Assembly (NCBI GenBank): GCA_018449715.1
Contig: JAAVVA010000004.1
Coordinates: 434,001-498,000, forward strand
Length of the DNA stretch: 64,000 nucleotides
DNA from: Acidobacteriaceae bacterium dw_441
Lineage (GTDB): Bacteria > Acidobacteriota > Terriglobia > Terriglobales > Acidobacteriaceae
Direction of reading: 5' to 3'
Shown: piece after piece, positions 9,156 through 18,370 of the stretch
Layout of the letters: the number at the start of each line of letters is the position of its first letter
How positions within the stretch are numbered: position 1 is the first letter of the stretch
Translations under genes and position numbers: made by a program
The notes under the pieces: model-generated
Database searches by the model: none
What the model was told of the DNA's origin: nothing
What the model saw: the letters and a program-made list of their open reading frames with translations, nothing else

Positions 9156-10378
9156 TAGAGAAGATGCCCGATGAATACGGCGTGAGGCGCAAGCGTCATG
9201 CCCTCCAGGTGCATCGCGCCCATGCCGATGTCGGAGCGCAGTAGCGGCTTCAGAAAGCTGCCCTTCAGCCCCAGCTTCTGCATGTCTCCCTTCAGCGAGA
9301 CCGTTACCGGCTGCGAGGAGAGGTTTTCGACTACGACGACCGCAGGGTTCGTATACGAGAGCGCCGTGGGCTTGCGAATCCATGCGAGCACGTTCTGGTC
9401 GTCGTGATTGAGCATGGTCATCGTGCCGGAGCTTACAGTGTGGTTGCTATGCATCATGGCGCTCAGTTGCCTGCACCAGTTCAGCAGCGATGACGGGTCC
9501 GCTTCTTCTGCGGCGACGCTCAGCGGTGCAGGCTTCTCGCCCTTCTTCGTTGGTACCGCAAAGGAGATCGTGTTGGTTCCGTCCGGCAGGCCAAGCTCCT
9601 GTCCATAGAAGAGCATCGTGCCTGCGCGCGTCGTCATCAGCATGGCTGCGAGCGCCTTTGCCGTCTGGGCGTCGCCATACCGGCTCGCGCTGCGCTGCGA
9701 CGAAGGCCCATCGGAGACCAGTATCGGGAGGCCGCCTGCTTCCTGCTGCGCGGCTTCGAGGGCGGGACGAATCAGCGATGCATCCAGCTTCTCCTGCGTC
9801 CCCGGCTTTTTGTCCACGGCCAGTTGAGGAGCATCCGTTCCATGCGCGTCGTCCAGGCGATCGCCGATGACCACGCGCTGCCCTACAAATCCGGCGGCAT
9901 TCCTGCGCAAGTCGGCAAGCTGCGAGACGTTGGCCCCCGCCGCATAAAATCCCGCTACCCCCTGGGCAAGCCACAGACGCGCCTTTGCGACCACATCGGG
10001 AGAGGTTCCGTCCAGCTCGACCAGCACGCGAATGTTCTGTTGACTTGCGTTGCGGATCACCTCGCCGAGGTCGTCCATGCTGCCGACCTCCGTGGCGATG
10101 GGCTGGGTCGCGTCGCCTCCCAGCGAGGTCAGCAGGATGGCATCGACCCCGATGGAGTGAACATAGTCGAGATGTTCGGACAGGCCGTGCAGCCCGCCGA
10201 AGCCGCGCGGATCGACGCGATAGATCACCGCATGTTTCCACCACGGGGCCGCGTTCATGCCCGAACCGGCCCATCCTGGCCTTGCCAGCATCTGCGTGTG
10301 TGCCCTTCCACAGAAAGAGAGGAGAGCGAGCGTTGCGACGAAAAGAAGGCGATGGCTGGAGAAGGATGTGATCCGCAT
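9152..10378 (-). CDS. Exported GH13 (alpha-amylase-fold) protein lacking catalytic residues
   Basis: This is a 408-residue protein with a signal peptide (RLLFVATLALLSFCGRAHTQ). The start at 10378 is chosen because it sits directly before the signal peptide; the longer open frame would run into the divergent gene. It follows the GH13 barrel order: VIYRVDPRGFGGLHGL near the start, IGVDAILLTSL, GTMLFYGQELGL, and a C-terminal beta domain. Yet all four conserved GH13 regions are degenerate: VELDGTSPD has no NH, GVAGFYAAG (about 140-148) lacks the Arg and nucleophile Asp, VIGD replaces the acid Glu, and VSDGPSSQR lacks His-Asp. It is therefore probably not a hydrolase. It may bind glucans or be a scaffold. 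Its stop overlaps the end of the convergent dehydrogenase gene by 4 bases. Confidence 0.75.
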   Translation of the reverse strand: MRITSFSSHRLLFVATLALLSFCGRAHTQMLARPGWAGSGMNAAPWWKHAVIYRVDPRGFGGLHGLSEHLDYVHSIGVDAILLTSLGGDATQPIATEVGSMDDLGEVIRNASQQNIRVLVELDGTSPDVVAKARLWLAQGVAGFYAAGANVSQLADLRRNAAGFVGQRVVIGDRLDDAHGTDAPQLAVDKKPGTQEKLDASLIRPALEAAQQEAGGLPILVSDGPSSQRSASRYGDAQTAKALAAMLMTTRAGTMLFYGQELGLPDGTNTISFAVPTKKGEKPAPLSVAAEEADPSSLLNWCRQLSAMMHSNHTVSSGTMTMLNHDDQNVLAWIRKPTALSYTNPAVVVVENLSSQPVTVSLKGDMQKLGLKGSFLKPLLRSDIGMGAMHLEGMTLAPHAVFIGHLLY

Positions 10379-10458
10379 AAGTATGTGTGGCCCGTGTGAA
10401 ACAGGAGCCTGTTCCTTCGATGCTATCGCGCCGTGGCGCGGTCGGGAATAAGCTGCGT

Positions 10459-10464
10459 TATACT
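10459..10464 (+). promoter_or_regulatory. Possible -10 element of the DUF5995 gene
   Basis: TATACT lies 35 bases before the ATG at 10500, in the 121-base gap between divergent genes. No good -35 box is seen at the right distance. Confidence 0.3.
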
Positions 10465-10499
10465 TCCGCGGAATCCCTTGAGAAGAAAGGTCCGCGTTT

Positions 10500-11225
10500 A
10501 TGAGCATTGCTGTGGCCGATCAGCCTCTTTATCAGATCGTCTCCGAACCCGATGCTGCGAGTATCGACGAGGTACTCTCGCGGATGCGGCGCATCGACGC
10601 GGCCCTTCCGAGCGATGATGGCTTGAAGTGGTTCAACCGTCTCTACATGATGGTGACCGAAGAGGTCGATCTGCGTCCTCCCGCTGGAGGATGGAAGGAT
10701 GCGAGCTGGCTCGACCGGCTCGACGTCATCTTTGCGGGGCTTTATTTTCAAGCGGTCCGCGCCTCCATCGACAAAAGCACGGACACCCCGAATGCATGGG
10801 ACGCCCTGATGGAGGCGCGCTTTCGCAATGGTGTGGACCGCATCCAGTTTGCTCTCGCTGGAATGAACGCGCACATCAATCATGATCTCTCCCTGGCTCT
10901 GATTGAGACCGGCAGGCAGAGCGGCATCGTTCCGACGTCTGCCAGCCCGCAGTACGCGGACTATCAGGACGTCAACCTTCTTTTGCAGTCTGTCATGCCT
11001 CGCGCTCTTGAGATGCTTGCAGTCGGCATCCTTGGACAGATCGCGCAGGATACCGGCAAGATTGGCCGCCTGCTAGCCTTCTGGAACATCTGCAAGGCCC
11101 GCGACCTTGCATGGGATTACTCGGATCATCTCCGCGAGATTGATGGTCTGCAGCGGGCGTTTGGCCTTGCCGCGCAGGATCAGATTACCGGCGTCATTGG
11201 ACGGGCAATTCTCGCTTTCGCCTGA
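10500..11225 (+). CDS. DUF5995 family protein
   Basis: This is a 241-residue, mostly alpha-helical cytoplasmic protein with no signal peptide or membrane segment. The stretch around residue 120 (FALAGMNAHINHDL) resembles the conserved core of the DUF5995 family, whose function is unknown. The histidines and Asp in NAHINHDL could bind a metal, but that is inference. The ATG has an acceptable ribosome site (GAGAAGAAAGG upstream). It is divergent from the GH13-like gene and followed by a 307-base gap, so it is probably a single-gene transcript. Confidence 0.7.
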   Translation: MSIAVADQPLYQIVSEPDAASIDEVLSRMRRIDAALPSDDGLKWFNRLYMMVTEEVDLRPPAGGWKDASWLDRLDVIFAGLYFQAVRASIDKSTDTPNAWDALMEARFRNGVDRIQFALAGMNAHINHDLSLALIETGRQSGIVPTSASPQYADYQDVNLLLQSVMPRALEMLAVGILGQIAQDTGKIGRLLAFWNICKARDLAWDYSDHLREIDGLQRAFGLAAQDQITGVIGRAILAFA

Positions 11226-11532
11226 TGTTTCGCTAAGGCAATCCCTATCCTCACTTGCGCTTCTCCGACATCGTTTTCTGTGGGATAGGTCTCGTAGCTA
11301 TTCCGAAACGCGCTTGTTTCAGATGTGATTTTTTACCAATGGATGATCTTGTCAGGGCCTTTTTTAAAAGGTAGGTTAATAGCCACACAAGAAAGCCGAC
11401 CCGGTATCCGTACATCCTTGCTGATGTCTTCGGTACTCTCCCCCCGCTGAGACCGTGTCTTCTATAGACGAGGCCCGACCTCGCCCGTTCATTTCCCAGA
11501 TAAACGTGTACGTGTATAGGAGAGCCATTCCC
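11226..11532 (+). other. Leader / intergenic region before the Oar-like receptor
   Basis: This 307-base gap has no convincing gene, tRNA or terminator. It contains a T-rich stretch and a partly symmetrical CCTTTTTTAAAAGG near 11370, which may be part of the receptor's promoter region. A GTG at 11455 opens the receptor frame but lacks a ribosome site; AGGAGA at 11518-11523 points to the ATG at 11533. Confidence 0.4.
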
Positions 11533-14500
11533 ATGAAGCTATTCCAGAGGTATATCTATCTCCTGGCGCTGGTGTTTGTGTCTGCCACGACACCAACGCT
11601 GATTGCTCAGACCTTCCGTGGCGGCATTGCCGGAACGGTGCAGGATGCCAGTGGAGCCGCAGTCCCCAGCGCACATATCGCCCTGACCGGGACAGAAACT
11701 GGTTTCAAGCGCGAGATGGTTTCCACCAGCTCGGGCGATTACAGCTTTCAGGATCTTCCGCTTGGCGATTACAGCGTCGAGGTCTCCTCTTCCGGTTTCA
11801 CCACGCGCAAGGTAGACCATATTGCGGTGCGTCCCGGCCAGGTTTACGCGCTCGACATCAAACTCGGCGTTGCCTCAATGAACGAGCAGATTGATGTCAA
11901 TGCCGATGCCGTTGCTGTCGATGCTCTTTCGACTACAAACACCGCGGTCGTTCCGGCGCAGGCTGTCTCGAATATTCCTCTCAACGGTCGCGACTTTACG
12001 CAGCTCATCAAGATCACGCCCGGCTTCAATGGCGCAGGCTCGCTGAATGGGGCTCGTACCAATCAGAACAACTGGCAGATCGACGGCGTTGATAACAACG
12101 ATATCTTTCACAACTCGCAGGGAGCGAACCAGGGCGGCGTCTCCGGCATCGCTGGTGTAACTCTTCCGATCGAAGCGATCGATCAATTCTCCGTGCAGTC
12201 GCAGGGCAACGCCGAGGTGGGACGCAACGGTGGCGGCCTCATCAACATGGTGGTCAAGAGCGGAACCAACAAGTTTCATGGAAGCGCTTACTACTACTTC
12301 CGCAACGAGTTCTTCGCGTCGAAGAGCGATATGCTTCCAACAAACAGCCGCAAGCCGAAGATTCGCAACAACCAGTGGGGAGCTTCGCTGGGCGGTCCCA
12401 TCGTTCGCGACAAGCTCTTCTTCTTCGTCAACTACGAACGTCAGAAATACATCATCGGCGCGCAGTCCGCAGCGACCGAGCCGACGGTCGACTGGGTCAA
12501 CAAGGCACAGACGCTTCTTGCGGGCCACAATGTTCCAGTCAGCCAGACCTCGCTGAATCTGCTCACAGCTCTCTGGCCGCAGGGCAACAAGCCGGGGTCC
12601 GCCACGACGAATAACTTCTTCGATTCGCGTCCGCAGAACGGCTATAGCGACAATGTGGTCGGTAAGATCGACTGGAACATCAACTCGCGACAGACACTCT
12701 CTGCGCGCGCCTTCATCGGTACTGGACGCCAACTTGGCAATGCGGGTACCAACATCTGGGAGTATTACCAGGTGGCTCCGGACCACGTGCATAACTACGC
12801 GATCACGCACAACTGGGCCATCTCCAATCAGCTCTCCAACCAGCTTCTCTTTGGTGTGAACTACTTCGGGCAGACCTTCAACGACAACATTCACAACCAG
12901 AACATTCCCAGCCTTGGACTCAACACCGAGGTCGACGACCCCAGCCTCTTCGGCGCTCCGACAATCACGCTGTCTCCCTTCGATCAGGTTGGCGTTACGC
13001 CCCCGCTGGGACGACAGGACTACACCGGCCACGTCACCGATACGGCGACTTACATTATCGGGAAGCACCAGATCCGCTTCGGAGGGGAGTATCGCAGGAA
13101 CTACATGAACCTGCTTTATCAGCGCAGCGTTCGTGGTTCGTTCACCTTCAACGGAGGAGCCTCCGATGCGCTCGCGAGCACCGTGGGCGGCACCCCTTAC
13201 TCGACCGACGCTTCGCAGGATTCCAGCGCGACTGATCTTTCGGTTCGCACGCTCGCCGATTTCCTGGCTGGATTTGCGGCCTCCGGAAGCATCGTTCGCG
13301 GGCCGCTTCAGCGTGATGTCTGGATCAATCAATGGGATATCTTCGCGCAGGATCAGTACCAGGTCACCCCGAGTCTGACTCTGAACTATGGCATCCGTTG
13401 GGATTACTCCGGCCCTATCTATACGACCAACGGAGTCTTCTCGAACTTCGATCCCAACTCCGCGACCGGTTATGACATCGTGGGGCAGGATGTCGATACG
13501 CTCTATCCTCGCCGCTATACCAACGTCTCTCCGCGCTTCGGCTTCAGCGAAAAGGTTACGGATCGCCTTGTCGTTCGCGGAACCTACGGACTCTTCTTCG
13601 ACCTTCCTAACCTGAATGGCTTCTTCGACAACCGTCCCGGCAACGGAGCTTCGGCTGGAGTTCAGGCGAACAATGCTGGCCCGAATCCTGTCTTCACGGT
13701 GTCCAACTCCTCTCCCTTCCGTATCGTGACAGGAGTCGATCCTCTTCCCTCGGCCCCGGGAGCAGGCGCGACCTTTGGCGTTTCGACGGTCTCGCAGGAC
13801 TTCAAGAACGCTTATATTCAGAACTTCAATCTGAACGCTGAGTATCAGCTCGGTCGGAACACGATCGTTCAGGTCGGCTATGTTGGCTCGAATGGACGTC
13901 ATCTCTTCAATCTGCGTGACATCAACCAGGCCGCTCCCAATGCGACCGGGTCCACGCAGCAGAGCACTCGTCCTTACAATGCGAAGTTCCCCACCTTGGC
14001 AGCGATCAACCAGTATGAGTCGAGCGCGGGGTCGAACTACAGCTCGCTGCAAGCCATGATCCGCACCAGCGGCTTTCACGGCCTGACGGCGCAAGGTTCG
14101 TATACCTACGGTCACGCACTGGACAATGTCTCGGGAACACGCAACTTCGCTCCTCAAGACTCGCGTAATCTGCTGGCGGAGTATGGCAATGCAGACTTCG
14201 ATACACGTCATACCTTCAACGGTTACATCGTCTATGAGATCCCCACCTTTGGAGGCTTCAAGCCTCTAACGCAGGGGTGGGAGGTCAACAGTTTCATGAC
14301 CTTCTACACGGGTAAGCCGGTGAACCCGAAGACGAGCGCGAATAACAGCGGCGTCGGCGAGTTCCAGGATCGCGTTACCAAGGTGGGCAATCCCAACACC
14401 AGCAACCGGACGGTCACGCGAACCTCGGCTACGAGCGGAGCCTACGTGCAGTGGTTCAACCCTGCGGCGTATGCGCTTCCTGCTGCTGGAACCTTTAGCC

Positions 14501-14772
14501 CCACTCCACGCAACTCGGTCTATGGACCTGGTTTCGCCACGGTGGATGCCTCGCTGATCAAGAACACGACGCTGTATGAGGGCGTCAAGCTTCAGCTGCG
14601 CGCCGAGATGTTCAACATCTTCAACCGCCTGAACCTTGCCAATCCCAGCGGCAGCTTCACCTCCGCGAACTTCGGTCGTTCGACCACGACCGTGGGGGAT
14701 AACGCTGGCGCTCCCGGAATCGGTTCCGGCGAACCGTTCAACGTGCAGTTCGCGGCGAAGATCATCTTCTAG
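11533..14772 (+). CDS. Oar-like TonB-dependent outer-membrane receptor
   Basis: This is a 1079-residue outer-membrane protein. It has a signal peptide (LLALVFVSATTPTLIAQ), then a carboxypeptidase-regulatory-like beta domain (GGIAGTVQDASGAAVPSAHI), a plug domain (NIPLNGRDFTQLIKITPG) and a long barrel rich in aromatic, Asn and Gly residues, ending in Phe (FAAKIIF) as outer-membrane barrels do. This architecture is the Oar/SusC-like type greatly expanded in Acidobacteriota. The start at 11533 is supported by AGGAGA nine bases upstream. The next gene, 94 bases on, is a secreted peptidase, so peptide or protein breakdown products are a plausible cargo; this is inferred from context only. Confidence 0.92.
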   Translation: MKLFQRYIYLLALVFVSATTPTLIAQTFRGGIAGTVQDASGAAVPSAHIALTGTETGFKREMVSTSSGDYSFQDLPLGDYSVEVSSSGFTTRKVDHIAVRPGQVYALDIKLGVASMNEQIDVNADAVAVDALSTTNTAVVPAQAVSNIPLNGRDFTQLIKITPGFNGAGSLNGARTNQNNWQIDGVDNNDIFHNSQGANQGGVSGIAGVTLPIEAIDQFSVQSQGNAEVGRNGGGLINMVVKSGTNKFHGSAYYYFRNEFFASKSDMLPTNSRKPKIRNNQWGASLGGPIVRDKLFFFVNYERQKYIIGAQSAATEPTVDWVNKAQTLLAGHNVPVSQTSLNLLTALWPQGNKPGSATTNNFFDSRPQNGYSDNVVGKIDWNINSRQTLSARAFIGTGRQLGNAGTNIWEYYQVAPDHVHNYAITHNWAISNQLSNQLLFGVNYFGQTFNDNIHNQNIPSLGLNTEVDDPSLFGAPTITLSPFDQVGVTPPLGRQDYTGHVTDTATYIIGKHQIRFGGEYRRNYMNLLYQRSVRGSFTFNGGASDALASTVGGTPYSTDASQDSSATDLSVRTLADFLAGFAASGSIVRGPLQRDVWINQWDIFAQDQYQVTPSLTLNYGIRWDYSGPIYTTNGVFSNFDPNSATGYDIVGQDVDTLYPRRYTNVSPRFGFSEKVTDRLVVRGTYGLFFDLPNLNGFFDNRPGNGASAGVQANNAGPNPVFTVSNSSPFRIVTGVDPLPSAPGAGATFGVSTVSQDFKNAYIQNFNLNAEYQLGRNTIVQVGYVGSNGRHLFNLRDINQAAPNATGSTQQSTRPYNAKFPTLAAINQYESSAGSNYSSLQAMIRTSGFHGLTAQGSYTYGHALDNVSGTRNFAPQDSRNLLAEYGNADFDTRHTFNGYIVYEIPTFGGFKPLTQGWEVNSFMTFYTGKPVNPKTSANNSGVGEFQDRVTKVGNPNTSNRTVTRTSATSGAYVQWFNPAAYALPAAGTFSPTPRNSVYGPGFATVDASLIKNTTLYEGVKLQLRAEMFNIFNRLNLANPSGSFTSANFGRSTTTVGDNAGAPGIGSGEPFNVQFAAKIIF

Positions 14773-14866
14773 CCGAATGACCTCGTACTTCTCCCTAAAG
14801 GCTGAGAGCACGAACTGCTTTCAGTCTGTTTTTTTGAGGTAGCCACAACGACAGGAGTTTTGAATC

Positions 14867-16408
14867 ATGAAGCGTTTTGCTGCACTGATGACATCCGTTG
14901 CCCTGCTCGCGACGCAGAGCGGCGTCGCCCAGATGGGTGCGCCCGGAGAGCGTCCCACGACCCTTGCCGCAGCTCCGGGACCTCTGGCCACGAAGTATAA
15001 GGCGGACGCTGACCGCATCCTGCAGGCGGCCATGAACGATAACGATGGCTACGCCGCTCTTGCCTACCTCACCGACCACATCGGCAAGCGAGTCAGCGGA
15101 AGCCCGCAACTCAACACGGCCATCGCCTGGGGAGCCGAATTGATGCGCAAGGCTGGTCTTCAGAATGTGCAGGTGCAACCCGTGATGGTGCCTCGCTGGG
15201 TGCGCGGCAACGAGTCGGCGACGATCCAGTACAAGGGCGAGGCCGGTCCCATCACCAAGCCGCTGCACATGCTCGGCCTCGGCATGAGCGTCGGCACACC
15301 GAAGGGAGGCATTACCGCTCCTGTCGTCTTCGTGCATGACTTCGCTGAGCTCGATGCTTTGCCTGATGCCCAGGTGAAAGGTAAGGTCGTCGTCTATAAC
15401 CCAGGATGGCACGGCTACGGCATCGGCTCGATGTACCGCACCGGAGGCCCATCACGCGCCGCCGCTCGCGGAGCCGCGGCCGTGCTGGTGCGTTCGGCCA
15501 CGGGGCTGGCTTTGCAGATACCGCACACCGGAACGCTTCGCTACGACGAGAAGCAGCCGAAGATTCCCTCTGCTGCCATCTCCGTCGAGGACGCCCTGCT
15601 GATCGAGCGTCTCGCGAAGGAAGGCCCCGTGACGGTTCATCTTGAGATGGAGGCCCATATGGAGCCCGACGTGAAGGCGGGCAACCTGCTCGGCGAGATC
15701 GTCGGCTCCGAGCACCCCGAGCAGGTTGTCGTGCTCGGCGGCCACATCGACTCCTGGGACGTCGGGCAGGGCGCGCAGGACGATGGTTCCGGCATCATGG
15801 CGACCTTCGAAGCCGTCTCTCTGATCCACAAGCTCGGCCTCAAGCCGAAGCGCACCATCCGCATCGTCTTCTGGGTGAACGAGGAGAACGGAGGCGCGGG
15901 AGGACGTGCCTATCGCCAGTGGATCGGCGACAGGATCGGCGACCAGGTGGCCGCAATCGAGATGGACGGCGGGGCCGAAAAGCCTCTCGGCATCGGCTAT
16001 GGAGGCTTCGGCGGCCCTCGCCGACCTGCGCCTCCAGCCCCGGGAGCAGCAGCATCTTCCGCAACGCGCCCTGGGTTTGACATCGGCACGCTTACCCCCG
16101 AAGAGCAGCGGTCCTTCGCGTCTCTTCGCGACATCGTCTCGTTGCTTGGTGCGATCGGGACCGATACGGTTTCGCCCGGCGGCGGCGGCTCCGACATCGG
16201 CCCCATCGTTGCGGACGGAGTCCCCGCGCTCAGCCCGCACACCGTCGGTGAGCACTACTTCGACTGGCACCACACCGAAGCCGACACGCTTGACAAGGTC
16301 GATCCCGACTCCTTCAAGCGCAACACGGCGATGCTTTCGGTCGTGGCCTATGTGCTGGCCGATATGGACGGCCGTCTCGCGGGACGCAAGGGTGAGGTTC
16401 GCGAGTAG
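14867..16408 (+). CDS. Secreted M28-family zinc aminopeptidase/carboxypeptidase with PA domain
   Basis: This 513-residue exported metallopeptidase has a signal peptide (MTSVALLATQSGVAQ). A PA-type insert occupies about residues 130-240. The M28 zinc ligands are visible: GGHIDSWD (H293, D295), the bridging Asp in GAQDDGSG (about 305-306), the NEENGGAGG glutamates (about 338-340) and the late His in HYFDWHHTEADT. It resembles carboxypeptidase Q-type dipeptidases. A Pro/Ala/Gly-rich loop (about 383-398) between the zinc-binding segments is longer than usual. It lies close behind an Oar-like receptor on the same strand and may be co-transcribed, giving a periplasmic or surface peptide-processing step next to an uptake channel. 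Confidence 0.92.
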   Translation: MKRFAALMTSVALLATQSGVAQMGAPGERPTTLAAAPGPLATKYKADADRILQAAMNDNDGYAALAYLTDHIGKRVSGSPQLNTAIAWGAELMRKAGLQNVQVQPVMVPRWVRGNESATIQYKGEAGPITKPLHMLGLGMSVGTPKGGITAPVVFVHDFAELDALPDAQVKGKVVVYNPGWHGYGIGSMYRTGGPSRAAARGAAAVLVRSATGLALQIPHTGTLRYDEKQPKIPSAAISVEDALLIERLAKEGPVTVHLEMEAHMEPDVKAGNLLGEIVGSEHPEQVVVLGGHIDSWDVGQGAQDDGSGIMATFEAVSLIHKLGLKPKRTIRIVFWVNEENGGAGGRAYRQWIGDRIGDQVAAIEMDGGAEKPLGIGYGGFGGPRRPAPPAPGAAASSATRPGFDIGTLTPEEQRSFASLRDIVSLLGAIGTDTVSPGGGGSDIGPIVADGVPALSPHTVGEHYFDWHHTEADTLDKVDPDSFKRNTAMLSVVAYVLADMDGRLAGRKGEVRE

Positions 16409-16409
16409 G

Positions 16410-16461
16410 CCACTCGTCTGACCCACTCGTCTGGCCCACACCTCTAACCCACTCATCCAGC
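16410..16461 (+). repeat. Four 13-bp tandem repeats after the M28 gene
   Basis: Four head-to-tail 13-base units begin one base after the M28 stop codon: CCACTCGTCTGAC, CCACTCGTCTGGC, CCACACCTCTAAC and CCACTCATCCAGC. The first two differ at one base; the others have drifted. Confidence 0.8.
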
Positions 16462-16473
16462 GCACCATGCAGC

Positions 16474-16498
16474 GGCTGTCCTTCGGGGCAGCCCTTTC
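16474..16498 (+). terminator. Terminator-like hairpin with TTCG tetraloop
   Basis: GGCTGTCC pairs with GGGCAGCC (one T-G wobble) around a stable TTCG loop, followed by CTTTCT. It would end the receptor-peptidase transcript. The T run is weak. Confidence 0.5.
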
Positions 16499-16600
16499 TG
16501 TGCGCCGCCGATCCTGTGAATTCAACGTTTCTTTTCTCTTGCAGAGAATGATTTCGAGTACATTGGTCCTGTCTTTTTCATCCACCCCGCGGAGATTCCG

Positions 16601-17626
16601 ATGATCACGACCATCGTAGGCTTTGCCATCAGCATGGCCTTTCTTTTCCTGATGCTGAGCGCCGCCTGTTCTGCGATTCAGGAGATCATCGCGAATTTCT
16701 TCCGCTGGCGTTCCACCACGCTTGAGCACGGCCTCTCAGGCATTCTGATGAGCCAGGATTTTCAGAAGGCGATCTACGAGCTTCCTCTCATCCAGGGACT
16801 CTTCAGCTCGGGCCTGAGGAAGAATTCTCCCAAGCGTTCGCCGTCCTATATTCCTTCCTCCACGCTTGCCCTGAGCATTCTGCAGGTCGCGGCAGACAAA
16901 AAGCTGGACCTCAAAACTCCCTCGTTAGCCCCGGATCACACGCTGGCCGCGACGGAGAAGCTGCTGGTCTCTCTTCTTCGCGACTGCAACACCGTCGCCG
17001 AGCAGCGCAAGCGGCTCGAAGAGTGGTTCGACAGCTCGATGGAGCGCGTCTCCGGCTGGTACAAGCGCAAGGCTCACGCGTGGATCTGGATCATCGGCCT
17101 CGTTCTGTGCTCGCTGCTTAACGCCGATGCCATCTCTCTCAGCAAGCGCTTCTGGAACGACCAGACGCTGCGCGAGGCTATCGCCACCGAGGCTACCGAG
17201 TACGTCAAATCCACCCCGAAGTCCGAAGCTGTCGGCGACGATAACGAAGATCTGCAGAAGTCGGTGGGGCGGCTGAATCTTCTTCGCGAAAACCTTCCGG
17301 GCGTGCCGCTGGGATGGTGCCGGGCCGACGGGAAGCTTCTTACGGCATTGGACAAACCGCAGGCTCCGGCCAACAGCGTGCAGGCCACCTGCTGGCCCGA
17401 CCTGCTGCACCCCCGCACCACGGCGGTCCAGGTTGCGTTGGACCCCACGGACCCTCGTCTCACCGACCTTAGCGAATGGACCTGGTGGCTGGGGAAGATC
17501 GTCGGCATCATCGCGACGGTTCTGGCCATCTCGCAGGGAGCGCCCTTCTGGTTCGACCTGTTGCAGAAGGTGGTGAACCTGCGGCTGGCGGGGGCTCCCC
17601 CCGAAACCTCGAAGGAGAAGAAATAG
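16601..17626 (+). CDS. Membrane protein of unknown function
   Basis: This 341-residue protein matches no family I recognise. It has an N-terminal membrane segment (about 3-25, rich in Phe, Leu and Met), a second hydrophobic segment near residues 162-180 (WIWIIGLVLCSLLNA) and a third near 293-312 (KIVGIIATVLAIS). The stretch from about 30 to 160 is soluble and includes a charged helix-rich part, and another soluble stretch of about 110 residues lies between the second and third segments. An internal N-terminal motif (SAACSAIQEIIANFFRWR) looks conserved and amphipathic. The start is the first ATG after a candidate promoter region. It precedes frr by 127 bases but shows no functional link to translation. 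Confidence 0.7.
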   Translation: MITTIVGFAISMAFLFLMLSAACSAIQEIIANFFRWRSTTLEHGLSGILMSQDFQKAIYELPLIQGLFSSGLRKNSPKRSPSYIPSSTLALSILQVAADKKLDLKTPSLAPDHTLAATEKLLVSLLRDCNTVAEQRKRLEEWFDSSMERVSGWYKRKAHAWIWIIGLVLCSLLNADAISLSKRFWNDQTLREAIATEATEYVKSTPKSEAVGDDNEDLQKSVGRLNLLRENLPGVPLGWCRADGKLLTALDKPQAPANSVQATCWPDLLHPRTTAVQVALDPTDPRLTDLSEWTWWLGKIVGIIATVLAISQGAPFWFDLLQKVVNLRLAGAPPETSKEKK

Positions 17627-17753
17627 CCCGTTTTGCGAAAGAGAAGGTGAAATTCCCCCACTTCAAGACCTTCGGGGCGCAGAATCTTCGGAGCGGCCAT
17701 CGTTTTCCGATAAAATTTTCGTTGGCGCAACAGCGCGTGAGGACGGAAGCATT

Positions 17754-18338
17754 ATGGCATCTGCGATGGCAGGCATCGAAGCGTTAAAGGGAACCCACCA
17801 GGAGTTGAAGTCCAGAATGGAGAAGTCGGTGGAGGACTTCCGCGCTCACCTGGCCTCGGCCCGCACGGGCCGTGCGAACGTGCACATGCTCGACCAGGTG
17901 AAGGTGGACTACTACGGCACCGACACGCCGGTCGCCCAGCTCGGGCAGGTCAGCACGCCGGAGCCGACCCTGATCCTCGTGCAGCCCTACGACAAGGGCA
18001 TGGTTTCGGCAATCGAGAAGGCGATCCGCACCTCGTCCACGGGCCTGAACCCGATGTCAGACGGAACGGTCGTGCGCATTCCGGTTCCTCCGATGACCGA
18101 GGAGCGCCGTCGCGATGTCGTCAAGCAGCTCAACAAGACGCTTGAGGACCACAAGACCGCGATTCGCAACATTCGCCGCGACGGCAACGACCAGATCAAG
18201 AAGGCTGCGAAGGACAAGCTGATCTCCGCCGACGACGAGAAGCGCGCCTCCGAAGAGGTGCAGCAGCTGACCGATGCCGAGATCAAGCGCATCGAGGAGC
18301 TGTTCAAGACGAAGGAAAAGGAAGTCATGACGGTCTGA
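17754..18338 (+). CDS. frr: Ribosome recycling factor
   Basis: RRF splits post-termination ribosomes together with EF-G. The 194-residue product has the family pattern: an N-terminal helix, DFRAHLASARTGRANVHMLDQVKVDYYG, the PEPTLILVQPYDK hinge segment, and the conserved C-terminal helices (MTEERRRDVVKQLNK, IRNIRRDGNDQIKK). It is slightly longer than the usual 185 residues because of extra N-terminal residues; the ATG at 17769 would give 189 residues and is also possible. Genes often next to frr (pyrH, tsf, rpsB) are not here. A strong terminator follows. Confidence 0.97.
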   Translation: MASAMAGIEALKGTHQELKSRMEKSVEDFRAHLASARTGRANVHMLDQVKVDYYGTDTPVAQLGQVSTPEPTLILVQPYDKGMVSAIEKAIRTSSTGLNPMSDGTVVRIPVPPMTEERRRDVVKQLNKTLEDHKTAIRNIRRDGNDQIKKAAKDKLISADDEKRASEEVQQLTDAEIKRIEELFKTKEKEVMTV

Positions 18339-18370
18339 AGATCGTCAGATCGTCATCAGAGATGGAAAAG

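Noticed and set aside
11340..11400. GG-N10-GC spacing before the first Oar-like receptor (AAGGTAGGTTAATAGCC)
   Set aside because: The spacing fits sigma-54, but the bases around GG and GC do not match TGGC and TTGC, so it is probably chance.
11875..14211. Long open frame opposite the first Oar-like receptor
   Set aside because: Its composition is that of an antisense shadow (Arg/Val/Ile rich, no domains); the receptor on the plus strand is unambiguous.
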